Below are positions 32,538-43,269 of a stretch of DNA of 64,000 nucleotides, in pieces (the stretch's first letter is position 1; each line of letters opens with the position of its first letter). The position numbers were made by a program, and so were the translations under genes. The notes beneath the pieces are model-generated. The model was given only the letters and a program-made list of their open reading frames with translations, was not told where the DNA came from and searched no databases. The DNA is from DASUNQ01 sp044866775 (GTDB lineage Bacteria; Acidobacteriota; Thermoanaerobaculia; Multivoradales; UBA5704). The stretch spans positions 21,863 through 85,862 of the forward strand of contig JBIOUG010000136.1 in NCBI GenBank assembly GCA_044866775.1, in the 5' to 3' direction.

Positions 32538-33672
32538 CGAGGAGCTGGATCTCGGTCGTGCCCTCGTAGATGCGCAGCGCGCGGACGGAGCGGTAGAGGC
32601 GCTCGACCGGATGGTCGGCGAGGACACCCTGGCCGCCGAGGATCTGGAGGGCGTCGTCGACGATGCGCTGCGCGGCCTCGGTGGCGAAGGCCTTGGCGAT
32701 GGCCGCCGGCAGGGTCAGGCGCTCGGCGCCGCCGTCGCCTTCCCAGGCGGCACGGTAGACCAGCAGGCGCGCGGCGGCGAGGTCCACCGCCGAGCGCGCG
32801 AGCTTCTCCTGCACGAGCTGGAACTCGGCCAGGGTCTTGCCGAACTGGCGCCGCTGCTTGGCGTGGGCGACCGCCTCGGCGAGCGCCCGCTCGGCCATAC
32901 CGCAGGCCGCGGCGGCGACCGTCGGCCGCAGCCGGTCGAGAGTGCGCATGCCGAGCTTGAACCCCTCGCCCTCGGAGCCCAGGCGGGCCGCTTCCGGCAC
33001 GCGGCAGCCGTCGAAGGCGATCTCGCCCAGCGGGTGCGGCGAGGAGAGCACCTGCGGCCGCACGAAGCGGAGCCCCGGCGTGCCGGCTTCGACCAGGAAG
33101 CAGGAGATGCCGCGCGCGCCCGCCGCCGGGTCGGTGGCGGCGAAGACGCAGTAGAAGTCCGCCAGGCCGGCGTTCGAGATGAGCACCTTGCGGCCCTCGA
33201 GGACGTAACCGTCGCCCTCGCGGCAGGCGGTGGTGGCCAGGGCGGCCACGTCCGAGCCGGCCTCGGGCTCAGTCATGGCGAAGGCGGCCATGGCGCGGCC
33301 GGCGGCCACCTCGGGCAGCCAGCGGCGGCGCTGCTCGTCGCTGCCGGCGAGCGCGACCGGCAGCGACCCCAGGCACTGCAGGGCGAAGACGGCGTCGGCG
33401 AGCGGCGAGGCGGCGGCGAGGGTCTCGCGCAGCAGGCAGCAGGCGCGGAGGTCGAGGGCGCCGGCGCCCGCGTCCTCCGCCGGAACCGCGTAGCGCAGCC
33501 ACCCGGCGTCGCCGAGGAGCGCCAGCAGCTCGCGCGCCTGGCGCCGCGCCGCCTCGTCGCCGGCCGGCGCCGGCAGCGGTCTGATCGCGCGCGCGGCGAA
33601 GGCGGCCGCCGCCTCGGCGAGCGCCAGGTGGCGGTCGTCGAGGAAGGCGCGAACGGCCGCGACGTCGCTCAC
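32509..33672 (-). CDS. Acyl-CoA dehydrogenase
   Basis: This 387-residue FAD enzyme introduces a double bond next to a CoA thioester. Signatures are 'AFAMTEPEAGSDVAAL' (FAD/substrate loop), 'KQRRQFGKTLAEFQLVQEKLA' (in part: RRQFGKTLAEFQ) and 'LRIYEGTTEIQ', with Glu370 as the likely catalytic base. It is the last gene of an SDR-RidA-hydratase-dehydrogenase operon with 4-base overlaps or short gaps. In context it could act on a ring-derived or ring-opened CoA ester from anthraniloyl-CoA, but the physiological substrate cannot be read from sequence. Confidence 0.9.
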   Translation of the reverse strand: MSDVAAVRAFLDDRHLALAEAAAAFAARAIRPLPAPAGDEAARRQARELLALLGDAGWLRYAVPAEDAGAGALDLRACCLLRETLAAASPLADAVFALQCLGSLPVALAGSDEQRRRWLPEVAAGRAMAAFAMTEPEAGSDVAALATTACREGDGYVLEGRKVLISNAGLADFYCVFAATDPAAGARGISCFLVEAGTPGLRFVRPQVLSSPHPLGEIAFDGCRVPEAARLGSEGEGFKLGMRTLDRLRPTVAAAACGMAERALAEAVAHAKQRRQFGKTLAEFQLVQEKLARSAVDLAAARLLVYRAAWEGDGGAERLTLPAAIAKAFATEAAQRIVDDALQILGGQGVLADHPVERLYRSVRALRIYEGTTEIQLLVIARELLRR

Positions 33673-34469
33673 TTGAATCGCGGCTCGCGCTTCGCCTTGA
33701 AGGCCTCGTACGCCTCGCGGAAGTCCGGGTGCAGCATGCAGGCGGCCTGGATCTCGGTCTCGGCGGCCAGCGCCGATTCGACGTCCATCGCCGCCTCGCG
33801 CAGCAGCAGGCGCTTGGTCACCTCGAGGCCGAAGGCGGGGCCGCGGGCGAGGCGCTCGGCGAGCGCGGTCGCCTCGGCGAGCACGCGGTCGGCGGGCACC
33901 ACGCGGTGATAGAGCCCGATGCGCTCCGCTTGGCGCGCCGCGACGAAGTCGCCGAGCATCAGCAGCTCCGTGGCCCGCCCGAGCCCCACCAGCCGCGGCA
34001 GCAGCCAGGAGGCGCCCATGTCGGCGCCGGAGAGGCCCACCTTGGTGAAGAGGAAGGCGATCTTCGCCTCCTCGGCGGCGACGCGGAAGTCGCAGGCCGA
34101 GGCGACGACCGCGCCCGCCCCGGCCACCAGCCCGTTGAGCGCCGCCACCACCGGCCGGCGGCAGTGCAGGATGGCGAGCACCAGCGCGCCGGTGACGCGC
34201 GTGAAGTCGAGCAGCCCCTGATAGTCGCGCGCGAAGAGGGCGCCGATGATGTCGTCGACGTCGCCGCCCGAGCAGAAGGCGCGGCCGCTGCCGGTGAGCA
34301 CGACCGCGCGCACGCCCGGCTCGGCGTCGAGGGCGCCGAAGACGGCGGTCAGCTCCTCGTAGACCTCGAAGGTGAGAGCGTTCAGGCGCTCCGGGCGGTC
34401 GAGCGTCACGGTGGCGACGCCGCTCGCCGCGTCGAGCGCGTAGCGGAAGCTGCGGGGGTCGATCGGCAT
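33669..34469 (-). CDS. Enoyl-CoA hydratase/isomerase family protein
   Basis: This 266-residue crotonase-fold protein has the oxyanion-hole motifs 'AFCSGGDVDDI' and 'AALNGLVAGAGAVVASACD' (in part: NGLVAGAGAVV). The position that carries the second catalytic Glu in hydratases reads 'LSGADMGASW', so its reaction may be hydration, isomerisation or C-C hydrolysis. It starts at the ATG at 34469; the frame runs on upstream without support. It overlaps the dehydrogenase by four bases and follows the RidA gene after four bases. A role in ring cleavage of the anthraniloyl-CoA product is an inference. Confidence 0.87.
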   Translation of the reverse strand: MPIDPRSFRYALDAASGVATVTLDRPERLNALTFEVYEELTAVFGALDAEPGVRAVVLTGSGRAFCSGGDVDDIIGALFARDYQGLLDFTRVTGALVLAILHCRRPVVAALNGLVAGAGAVVASACDFRVAAEEAKIAFLFTKVGLSGADMGASWLLPRLVGLGRATELLMLGDFVAARQAERIGLYHRVVPADRVLAEATALAERLARGPAFGLEVTKRLLLREAAMDVESALAAETEIQAACMLHPDFREAYEAFKAKREPRFK

Positions 34470-34473
34470 GGCG

Positions 34474-34908
34474 TCAGGCGCCGGGGAGCACCGCCGTGCC
34501 CTCGATCTCCACCATGGCTCCCGGGACGAGGAGCGCCTGCACCTCGACGAGGGCCATCGCCGGGTAGTGGCCGCCCATGACCGCGCGGTAGGCGGCACCG
34601 ACGGCGGCGAGCTGGGCCAGGTAGTCCCGCCGGTCGGTGACGTAGATGGTCAGACGCGCCAGGTGCTCGGGCGCGCCGCCCGCCGCGCGCACGACGGCGA
34701 CGACGTTCTCGAGCGCCTTGCCGAACTGGCCGGCGAAGCCCTCCCCCACCAGCCGCTGCGCGGCGTCCCACGCGACCTGGCCGGCGACGAAGAGCAGCCT
34801 CCCGTCCGCCGGCGCGACGACGCCGTGCGCGTAGCCGCGCGGCGCGGGGAACCCGGGCGGTTGGACGGCGGTGAGGAACGGCGGACTCACGGGGCCGGAT
34901 CGACTCAC
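34474..34908 (-). CDS. RidA/YjgF family protein, variant lacking the carboxylate-binding Arg
   Basis: This 144-residue RidA-fold protein would hydrolyse enamines or imines to ketones and ammonia. 'LLFVAGQVAWD', 'ALENVVAVVRAAGG' and 'MVEIEGTAV' (Glu136 matches the conserved E120 of E. coli RidA) are present. Where RidA has PAR (Arg105, binding the substrate carboxylate), this protein has 'YPAMALVEV', with Met118. Loss of that Arg fits a substrate whose carboxyl is masked as a CoA thioester, such as an amino-oxo-cyclohexene carbonyl-CoA. It overlaps the SDR stop by four bases (GTGA). Confidence 0.85.
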   Translation of the reverse strand: MSRSGPVSPPFLTAVQPPGFPAPRGYAHGVVAPADGRLLFVAGQVAWDAAQRLVGEGFAGQFGKALENVVAVVRAAGGAPEHLARLTIYVTDRRDYLAQLAAVGAAYRAVMGGHYPAMALVEVQALLVPGAMVEIEGTAVLPGA

Positions 34909-35681
34909 GCCAGCAGCGCGCCCCCGTCTACAACGACGGCCTGGCCGTTGACGCCGCGCGCCCGGTGGTCGCAGAGCATGACCACCAGGAACGCCACCTC
35001 CTCGGGCTCGATCAGGCGGTGCTGCGGCGTCGTGCCGAGGATCCGCGCGCGCGCCTCCTCGGGCGGCATGCCGGTCTTGCCGGCGATGCGGGCCACCGAC
35101 TCGTCGGTCATGCGGGTGTCGACGTAGCCCGGGCAGACGGCGTTGACGGTGACGCCGCTCGCCGCCACCTCGGCCGCCACGGCGCGCGTGAAGCCGACGA
35201 CCGCGTGCTTCGAGGCGGCGTAGGCGGCGATGTAGGGAGCGGCGGTGCGGCCGGCGATCGAGGCGACGTTGACGACGCGGCCCCAGCCGCGCTCGACCAT
35301 GCCGGGCAGCAGGGCCTGCGTGCAGAGGAAGGTGCCGGTCGCGTTGACCGCGAAAACGCGGTTCCAGGTCTCGAGGGTGATCGCCTTGAGCGGCGCCGAG
35401 GTGGCGATGCCGGCGTTGTTGACCAGCACGTCGACGCGCCCCATGCGCTCCTGGGCGGCGGCGGCGAGGGCCCGCACCTGGTCGGGATCGGTGACGTCGC
35501 AGGCCACGCCCCAGGCCGCGTGGCCGGCGGCGCGGAGCTCCTCGGCGACGCCCTCCACCTCGGCGACGGTGCGGGCGGCGAGGAGGACCGCGGCGCCTTC
35601 GGCGGCGAGCGCTCGACCGACGGCGGCGCCGATGCCGCGCCCGCCTCCCGTCACCACCGCCGTGCGGCCTTCGAGGATCAC
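34905..35681 (-). CDS. Short-chain dehydrogenase/reductase
   Basis: This 258-residue NAD(P)-dependent oxidoreductase has 'TGGGRGIGAAV' (cofactor), 'LVNNAGIA', catalytic Ser in 'VVNVASIAG', and Tyr/Lys in 'YAASK'. It resembles the 3-oxoacyl reductase / hydroxyacyl-CoA dehydrogenase branch. The GTG start at 35681 is chosen because the only upstream candidate, a TTG at 35717, is part of the -35 element. It heads a four-gene operon with RidA, hydratase and acyl-CoA dehydrogenase. A likely job is redox of a hydroxy- or oxo-acyl-CoA in anthraniloyl-CoA breakdown (inference). Confidence 0.88.
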   Translation of the reverse strand: MILEGRTAVVTGGGRGIGAAVGRALAAEGAAVLLAARTVAEVEGVAEELRAAGHAAWGVACDVTDPDQVRALAAAAQERMGRVDVLVNNAGIATSAPLKAITLETWNRVFAVNATGTFLCTQALLPGMVERGWGRVVNVASIAGRTAAPYIAAYAASKHAVVGFTRAVAAEVAASGVTVNAVCPGYVDTRMTDESVARIAGKTGMPPEEARARILGTTPQHRLIEPEEVAFLVVMLCDHRARGVNGQAVVVDGGALLA

Positions 35682-35688
35682 GGCGCGG

Positions 35689-35717
35689 ACGTTAGAGCCG
35701 AGGTGGGGGGCTGTCAA
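35689..35717 (-). promoter_or_regulatory. Leaderless-type promoter of the SDR operon
   Basis: On the minus strand TTGACA (35717-35712), 17-base spacer, TAACGT (35694-35689), then 7 bases to the GTG start at 35681. It faces the creatininase gene, whose start is 130 bases away on the other strand. Confidence 0.65.
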
Positions 35718-35810
35718 GAAAAGCTTTCAGGTAAAGAGCGGCCGGCTGGTGTGCGAGGCGAGCTGCCAGGGACCATGGGGCCGCGGACGGCGAGGCGATA
35801 ACATCACTCG

Positions 35811-36610
<800 letters not shown>

Positions 36611-36614
<4 letters not shown>

Positions 36615-37342
36615 TCGTCGTTCCCGAGGAGACTTCCTACCTCTTCGTCACCCAGTCCGACCACGCGCGCTTCGCCGGCGAGCTGCTGGCGCTCTGGCGC
36701 GCCGACGGGCTGCCCTACCATCCGCGGCGCGACGACCTGCTCTTCGCCGCGCGCGAGCACGACAACGGCTGGCGCGAGGCGGACGCGGCGCCGCGCTGGG
36801 ACGCGGCGCGCGGCCGGCCGCACGACTTCACCAGCCTGCCGGTGCGCGACCGCCGGGAGGTCTGGGAGCGCGGCACGGCGCGCTATGCGGCGGGACGCCC
36901 GTATGCGGCGCTCCTCATCACCCGCCACGCGCGGCAGCTCTTCGCCGAGCGGCGCGGCGATCCGGAGTGGGAGCGGCTGCTCGCCGTCCTCGACGACCTC
37001 GAGGCCGAGCTGCTGGCGGCGACCGGCGCCGCCGCCGAGGAGCTTGCCGGCGACTACCGCTGGGTGGACCTGACCGACCTCGCCTCGCTCGCCGCCTGCA
37101 ACCGCTGGCGCGACCCCTTCCGCCGGCACGGCGTGGCCGGCCGCGTTGCCGACGGCGCGCTGGCGCTCGATCCCTTCCCGCTCGCCGGCGCCACCACCTT
37201 CACGGTGCCGTGCCGGCGCATCCCGCGCCGCGCTTATGCGGGGGACGCCGATCTCGGCGGCGAGCTGGCCGCCGCGCGCTGGGACTCGTTGACGATCCGG
37301 GTCGTGCCGCCAGGCGCAAAAGCGTTCGCGCCGGGCGTCTAG
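36611..37342 (+). CDS. DUF3891 family protein
   Basis: This 243-residue protein has the N-terminal 'YLFVTQSDHARFAGELLALW' and 'FAAREHDNGWREADAAP' motifs of DUF3891. The conserved His/Asp residues (QSDH, EHDNGW) resemble a metal-binding HD-like site, but activity is unknown to me. Its GTG start overlaps the creatininase stop, so the two are co-translated. The final residues 'PPGAKAFAPGV' are encoded by a palindrome (37313-37332) like the one inside the monooxygenase gene. Hypothesis: a hydrolase acting with the creatininase homologue on an anthraniloyl-CoA intermediate. Confidence 0.75.
37313..37332. repeat. Palindrome at the 3' end of the DUF3891 gene
   Basis: GGCGCAAA-N4-TTCGCGCC, one mismatch from the perfect palindrome at 27812-27831. 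It encodes the last residues of the DUF3891 protein, suggesting it was inserted and read through. Confidence 0.6.
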
Positions 37343-37806
37343 TCGTTCGCCGGCTCGGGGGCGCCGCCGCTCTTGGCGAGCCCCGCCGAGAGGCGCTGTT
37401 CGCAGACCAGCCGGTAGACCCCCAGCAGGTCCTCGTAGACCCTGGAGAAGGCCTTGTCCATCTCGCGCGGCAGCAGCGGGCTGCCGGGGAGGAGCGAGCG
37501 CATGAGCACCTCCCGGTCGCGGACCTCGGCGGGCATCTTGCTTTGGCCGCCGGTCGGGTAGGCATCGCTGGACGCGAGGTCCGCCTCGCGGCGATCGAGC
37601 ATGTACATCGTGTAGAAGAACTCGTAGGGGCCGAGGCGCAGCACCTTCAGCACCTTGGCGAGCGACTCGAGCTTCGGCAGCTCCTTGCCGTTCTCGTACT
37701 TCGAGAGCTGGCTCTTGCCGATCCCAGCCTGCCGGGCGACCTCGCCTTGGCTCTCGTCGCGCAGCTCGCGCAGCAGCCGTAGGGTACGTCCGAGGTTCGC
37801 GAACAT
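37339..37806 (-). CDS. XRE-family regulator 1
   Basis: This 155-residue protein has an N-terminal helix-turn-helix ('GEVARQAGIGKSQLSKYENGKELP', key part AGIGKSQLSKYE at about 28-40) and a ~95-residue mostly helical C-terminal region with no known ligand domain. The ATG at 37806 is chosen because it stands 6 bases after a TACATT -10 with TTGTGC 17 bases upstream: a leaderless start. A dyad (37844-37870) lies 2 bases upstream of the -35. A second, similar regulator lies 166 bases upstream on the same strand. The gene converges on DUF3891, whose stop overlaps this stop by four bases. Confidence 0.82.
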   Translation of the reverse strand: MFANLGRTLRLLRELRDESQGEVARQAGIGKSQLSKYENGKELPKLESLAKVLKVLRLGPYEFFYTMYMLDRREADLASSDAYPTGGQSKMPAEVRDREVLMRSLLPGSPLLPREMDKAFSRVYEDLLGVYRLVCEQRLSAGLAKSGGAPEPAND

Positions 37807-37812
37807 GCGGGG

Positions 37813-37870
37813 AATGTAGCCGAACGGCACCCCGCGCACAACTGTAAGTCTCTTGCTGCGAAGGACTTAG
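37813..37870 (-). promoter_or_regulatory. Promoter and dyad of XRE regulator 1
   Basis: On the minus strand: dyad GTAAGT-N15-ACTTAG read on the plus strand (37844-37870), 2 bases, -35 TTGTGC (37841-37836), 17 bases, -10 TACATT (37818-37813), 6 bases, ATG. The same layout occurs at two other XRE genes in the window. Confidence 0.65.
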
Positions 37871-37972
37871 CGCGAAGTCGTGATGCCGATACGAGCAACG
37901 AAAGGCTGGGTGTAGGGCGTAAAAGGATGGTGAGTCGTCTGTCTTGGCTTCTGAAGGCCAATGTCATCAACC

Positions 37973-38464
37973 TCAGCCGCGCGTTGGGTCGCGCCTCGTC
38001 TCATCGCGCCGGGCGCCGGGACCGGCCTCTCGTGGCAGCACGCGAAACACCACGACGACGTCGCCGATCTCGACCGTCCCCTGGGCGAGCGGCTCGCCCT
38101 GGCGCAGGCTCGACTCGACGAACGCCTCGATGCGCCCGAGAGCGTCGCGCAGCTCGCTCGGCCAGCCCCTGCCGGCCGGCACCGGGTAGGTCGGCTCGGC
38201 CGTCGTGGCCTCGCGCGTGCGGCGAGCGCGGCGCAGCGCGGAGGCCTCGGCCTCGACCAGGTCGTAGCGGCGAAAGAACTCCTGGCGCGAGATGCCGTGC
38301 GCCGCGAGCACCCGCTCGAGGGTGCCGAAGGTCGCCTCCTGCTTGCTGTTCTCGATGCGCGAGAGCTGCCCCTTGCCGACCTGGGCCTCCGCGCCGAGCT
38401 GGGCCAAGGTCTTGCCGCTCTCCTTGCGCAAGCGGCGCAGGGTTTCTCCGATGAGCTCGAACAC
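37973..38464 (-). CDS. XRE-family regulator 2
   Basis: This 163-residue regulator has the helix-turn-helix 'LAQLGAEAQVGKGQLSRIENSKQE' (key part AQVGKGQLSRIEN) followed by a helical region ('RQEFFRRYDLVEAEASALRRA') and a variable, basic C-terminus. It shares architecture with XRE regulators 1 and 3 in this window. The GTG start lies 8 bases after a TAGATT -10, so the mRNA is probably leaderless. The dyad just upstream of the -35 suggests control by itself or by one of its paralogues. groEL ends 252 bases upstream on the same strand; a strong hairpin separates them. Confidence 0.82.
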   Translation of the reverse strand: MFELIGETLRRLRKESGKTLAQLGAEAQVGKGQLSRIENSKQEATFGTLERVLAAHGISRQEFFRRYDLVEAEASALRRARRTREATTAEPTYPVPAGRGWPSELRDALGRIEAFVESSLRQGEPLAQGTVEIGDVVVVFRVLPREAGPGARRDETRRDPTRG

Positions 38465-38472
38465 GATGCCGC

Positions 38473-38530
38473 AATCTACTGCGGAGCGTCCGGCTTTGCA
38501 AGTGTAAGTGCTTTCGGATGAGTGACTTAC
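38473..38530 (-). promoter_or_regulatory. Promoter and dyad of XRE regulator 2
   Basis: On the minus strand: dyad GTAAGT-N15-ACTTAC read on the plus strand (38504-38530), 2 bases, -35 TTGCAA (38501-38496), 17 bases, -10 TAGATT (38478-38473), 8 bases, GTG. Spacing matches XRE regulator 1 almost exactly. Confidence 0.7.
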
Positions 38531-38656
38531 GATAAGAACCAGGTTACTGGTGCAAGGAATTTACACCGCGTTCCGTCAAACTTTGTGCCGCTCAGCCGAA
38601 GAAGTTACGTCGAACCGGCCGAGAAATCAGGTTGGAAAGACCCGCCTGAACCACGA

Positions 38657-38684
38657 CGGCCGGCCCGGTTTCCCGAGCCGGCCG
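38657..38684 (-). terminator. Hairpin after groEL
   Basis: CGGCCGGC and GCCGGCCG form a perfect 8-bp stem with a 12-base loop, 33 bases past the groEL stop codon on the minus strand. No T-run is obvious. Confidence 0.5.
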
Positions 38685-38716
38685 CGATGTGAAGACTGAA
38701 GACGTCGGGTTGGCGT

Positions 38717-40354
<1,638 letters not shown>

Positions 40355-40420
40355 GGTCTTCTTCTCCTAGGTATGCGATCTCGGGATCGGGATTGATCGG
40401 GTGCGTGGCGAGCGGCGCGC

Positions 40421-40708
40421 TCAGGCGACGACGGCGAGGATCTCGTCCTCGCGCAGGATGACGTAGTCCTCGTCCTCGACCTTGATCTCGCTGCCCGAGT
40501 ACTTGCCGATCAGCACCCGGTCTCCCGCCTTGACGTCCATCGGCAGGCGCTTGCCGTCGTCGTCGATCTTGCCGGGGCCCACGGCGACGACCTTGGCCTC
40601 CTGCGGCTTCTCTTTGGCGGTGTCGGGGATGATGATGCCGCCGCGCACCTGCTCCTCCTGCTCGACACGCTGCACCAGCACTCGATCGTGTAACGGACGG
40701 ATGTTCAC
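40421..40708 (-). CDS. groES: Co-chaperonin GroES
   Basis: This 95-residue protein is the heptameric lid of the GroEL cage. 'NIRPLHDRVLVQRVE' at the N-terminus, the mobile loop 'EEQVRGGIIIPDTAKEKPQ' (in part: RGGIIIPDTAKEK) and 'GDRVLIGKYSGSEIK' are diagnostic. The GTG start is preceded by a strong AAAGGAGGT ribosome site at 5 bases. It is the first gene of groESL. Confidence 0.98.
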   Translation of the reverse strand: MNIRPLHDRVLVQRVEQEEQVRGGIIIPDTAKEKPQEAKVVAVGPGKIDDDGKRLPMDVKAGDRVLIGKYSGSEIKVEDEDYVILREDEILAVVA

Positions 40709-40775
40709 TCTCGACCTCCTTTGCTATCAGGATCCGTAAACTCAACGGGTTAGAGGAAGTGCGCCGCCGAGGCGT

Positions 40776-40802
40776 TTAGCACTCAGCGGCGGAGACTGCT
40801 AA
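40776..40802 (-). promoter_or_regulatory. CIRCE operator (HrcA binding site)
   Basis: TTAGCACTC-N9-GACTGCTAA matches the CIRCE consensus TTAGCACTC-N9-GAGTGCTAA with one mismatch in the right arm. It begins one base downstream of the groESL -10, so HrcA would block initiation. hrcA itself is not in the window. Confidence 0.92.
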
Positions 40803-40803
40803 C

Positions 40804-40832
40804 AGTCTAGGGGTCTGCCGGGAGGCTGTCAA
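40804..40832 (-). promoter_or_regulatory. Promoter of groESL
   Basis: On the minus strand TTGACA (40832-40827), 17-base spacer, TAGACT (40809-40804), immediately followed by CIRCE. The leader to groES is about 90 bases. Confidence 0.8.
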
Positions 40833-40851
40833 GAGCCGGCCGGCGGCGGCC

Positions 40852-43146
40852 TTACACCGGCAGCGCCGCCAGCGCCTCGGCGACCGCCGGGGCGGACGGG
40901 TAGCGCTGGTCGGGGGTCTTGGCGAGGAGGCGCGCGAGGAAGGCAGCCCACGGCGCGGGGACGTCCTCGCGGCAGCCGCGCGGGTCGGGGGCCGGCGTGT
41001 GGAGGTGCTCGACGGCGAGGGTCACCGGGCTCGTGCCGGCGAAGGGCTCGCGGCCGGTGAGCATGCGGAAGGCGATGACGCCGAGCGAGTAGAGGTCGGA
41101 GCGGCCGTCGACCTCCCGGCCCTGGAGCTGCTCGGGCGACATGTAGTGCGGCGACCCCACCGTGAACCCGGTCTGGGTCAGGCGCGCGTCGAAGCCCGCC
41201 ATGCGCGCGATGCCGAAGTCGAGGATCTTGAGCCGGCCCGGAGTCACCATGACGTTGCCCGGCTTCAAGTCGCGGTGGACGACCTGCAGCGCATGCGCCT
41301 CGGCGAGGCCGGCGACGATCTCGCCGAGCAATGCCCGGGCGCGCCCGAGCGGCAGCGCGCCCTCGCGGCGCAGCACCGTGTCCAGGGGCTCTCCCGTCAC
41401 CAGCTCCATGGTGATGAAGATGCCGCCGGCGAAGCGCCCGAGGTCGAAGACCCGCACCACGTTGGGATGGGTGATGCGGCGGCAGATCTGGACCTCGCGC
41501 AGCAGGCGCTCCTCCTCCTGCACGTCGTCGCCGGCGCCGCCGAGGAGGGTCTTGATCGCCACCTCCTCGCGCACCTCGCGATCGAACGCCTTGTACACCC
41601 GGCCCATGCCGCCGTGACCCAGCTCGGCCACGATGCGATAGCGGCCGGCGAGGACCGTCCCCGGCGGCAGGACCGCCCCCGGCGCGAAGGCGTCGGCCGC
41701 GATCGGCGGCGGCCCCTCCGGCCGGGTGGGCGTCGCCACCGTCGCGTCCGCCGCCGAGTCCAGCCGGCGCAGCCGCTCGACGTTGTCGCGGTGCGCGCCG
41801 TCGATCGCCGCCACCTTGCGGTAGACGCTGGCCGCCTCCTGGGCGCGGCCCAGGGCTTCCTGCACCCGCCCGCTCCAGTAGAGCCGCTCGAGGACCACCC
41901 GGCCCGCCTTCTCCGGCTCCGCGGGCAGCGGCGACAGCCGGTCCAGGCGCTCGCGCGCCTCCTCCGCCCGGCCCTCCTCGAGCAGCAGCGAGACCAGCAG
42001 GAGCGCCGCGCGCTCACCCTCCGGCGCCAGCGGCGACACCGCGCGCAGCGTGTCCAGCGCCCGCCCCCGTTCGCGTCCCTCGAGCAGCTTGAGCGCCGCT
42101 TCCACCGGCCGGCCGCCGCGGGCGTAGGCCTCGCCGGCGCGGACCGTGTATCCCGCCTTGACGAAGCACTCCGCGGCGAGGAGCGCATTGTCGCCGGCGA
42201 GGAAACACTGCCCGGCGTCGGCGAAGCGCTGGGCGCGCAGGAACGCCTCCCCGGCGCGCTGCAGGTCCCTGAGCGCCTCCCACTGCGCGGCGGCCTTGGC
42301 CCACTCCTTGGCCGCCTCGAACGCCTCGGCCGCCTCGCGCGTCAAGCCGCTCGCCGCGAAGATGGCGCCGGCGAACGCCGGGTTGCCCGAGCGCAGGTGG
42401 ACCTGCGCCGCCAGACGCGGCTCGAGGCCCTGGATCTTGGGCAGCAGGCGGAGCGCCTCCTGCGGCTGGCCGATGGTGAGCCAGACCTCCAGCGCCTCGC
42501 GATGGCGCCCACCCTGCTCGAGCAGGCGCGCCGCGGTCGGCGTCTCGGCCGCGGTGGCGTCGAGCGACGCCGCGGCCTCGGCGCGCTTGCCTTGCTTGGC
42601 GAGCAGCTCGGCGCGCTCCACCTCCACATGGCGCAGGCTCCCCTCGAGCGCCGGCCGCACCCGCACCTCCTGGCGCAGCCGCTTGACCTCGTGCTCCAGC
42701 ACCCGCAGGGCGTCGTCGTCGCGGTTGGCGCGCCGGTAGTAGATCGCCGCCTCCGACCAGGCGCGGGCGCGCTCGTAATGCCGCGCCGCCCGCGCCAACT
42801 GCTGCAGCTTGAGACAGCAGTCCGCGGCCCGCCGCCACGCCTGGCCCATCTCGAGCAAGGGGATCGCTTCCTTGTGGTGGCCGCCGGTCGCCAGCAGCTC
42901 GCCGGCCTCGACCGCCGTCGCCTCGCCGTACCCCTCCGGCACCTCGCCGAAGACCGCGCGCAGCGTCATCTCGACCGCCCGCCGCTCGTCTCCCAGCTCG
43001 ACGGCCACCCGCACCGCCTCGGCGAGGTTCCCCGCCTTGGCGTAGAGGTCGAGGGCGCGCTTCCGGTCGCCCTCCTTGTATGCGAGCTCCGCCAGCCGCT
43101 GGTGGTCGCGGCCGAGCAGCGCGAACAGCCTCGACTTGCCCTCCAT
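40852..43146 (-). CDS. Ser/Thr protein kinase with a long N-terminal TPR-like region
   Basis: This 764-residue protein has an unusual order: about 480 residues of TPR/SEL1-like helical repeats ('RALDLYAKAGNLAEAVRVAVELGD' style, A-x-x-x-Y-x-x-A-G pattern) come first, then a Hanks-type kinase domain from about residue 500 ('YRIVAELGHGGMGRVYKAFD', 'HRDLKPGNVMV', 'LDFGIARM', 'SPHYMSPEQLQG'). All catalytic residues are present. No transmembrane helix is visible, so it should be cytoplasmic, with the repeats as a docking scaffold. In most bacterial STKs the kinase is N-terminal. It lies downstream of the VOC gene on the same strand, 123 bases away. Confidence 0.88.
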   Translation of the reverse strand: MEGKSRLFALLGRDHQRLAELAYKEGDRKRALDLYAKAGNLAEAVRVAVELGDERRAVEMTLRAVFGEVPEGYGEATAVEAGELLATGGHHKEAIPLLEMGQAWRRAADCCLKLQQLARAARHYERARAWSEAAIYYRRANRDDDALRVLEHEVKRLRQEVRVRPALEGSLRHVEVERAELLAKQGKRAEAAASLDATAAETPTAARLLEQGGRHREALEVWLTIGQPQEALRLLPKIQGLEPRLAAQVHLRSGNPAFAGAIFAASGLTREAAEAFEAAKEWAKAAAQWEALRDLQRAGEAFLRAQRFADAGQCFLAGDNALLAAECFVKAGYTVRAGEAYARGGRPVEAALKLLEGRERGRALDTLRAVSPLAPEGERAALLLVSLLLEEGRAEEARERLDRLSPLPAEPEKAGRVVLERLYWSGRVQEALGRAQEAASVYRKVAAIDGAHRDNVERLRRLDSAADATVATPTRPEGPPPIAADAFAPGAVLPPGTVLAGRYRIVAELGHGGMGRVYKAFDREVREEVAIKTLLGGAGDDVQEEERLLREVQICRRITHPNVVRVFDLGRFAGGIFITMELVTGEPLDTVLRREGALPLGRARALLGEIVAGLAEAHALQVVHRDLKPGNVMVTPGRLKILDFGIARMAGFDARLTQTGFTVGSPHYMSPEQLQGREVDGRSDLYSLGVIAFRMLTGREPFAGTSPVTLAVEHLHTPAPDPRGCREDVPAPWAAFLARLLAKTPDQRYPSAPAVAEALAALPV

Positions 43147-43269
43147 AGGGGTGTGTGGTTCCTAGTCTACACGCTCGTCTCCCTGACCTGCCCACGCCAC
43201 CGCCCGCGCGTCGCTCAGCGTTGGCCGATGTCGCTGCTGAGGATCGGTTTGACGTTGCGGGCATCGAGG

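Noticed and set aside
35679..35717. TTG at 35717 as the SDR start
   Set aside because: That TTG is the beginning of the -35 TTGACA with a good -10 17 bases later; the GTG at 35681 follows.
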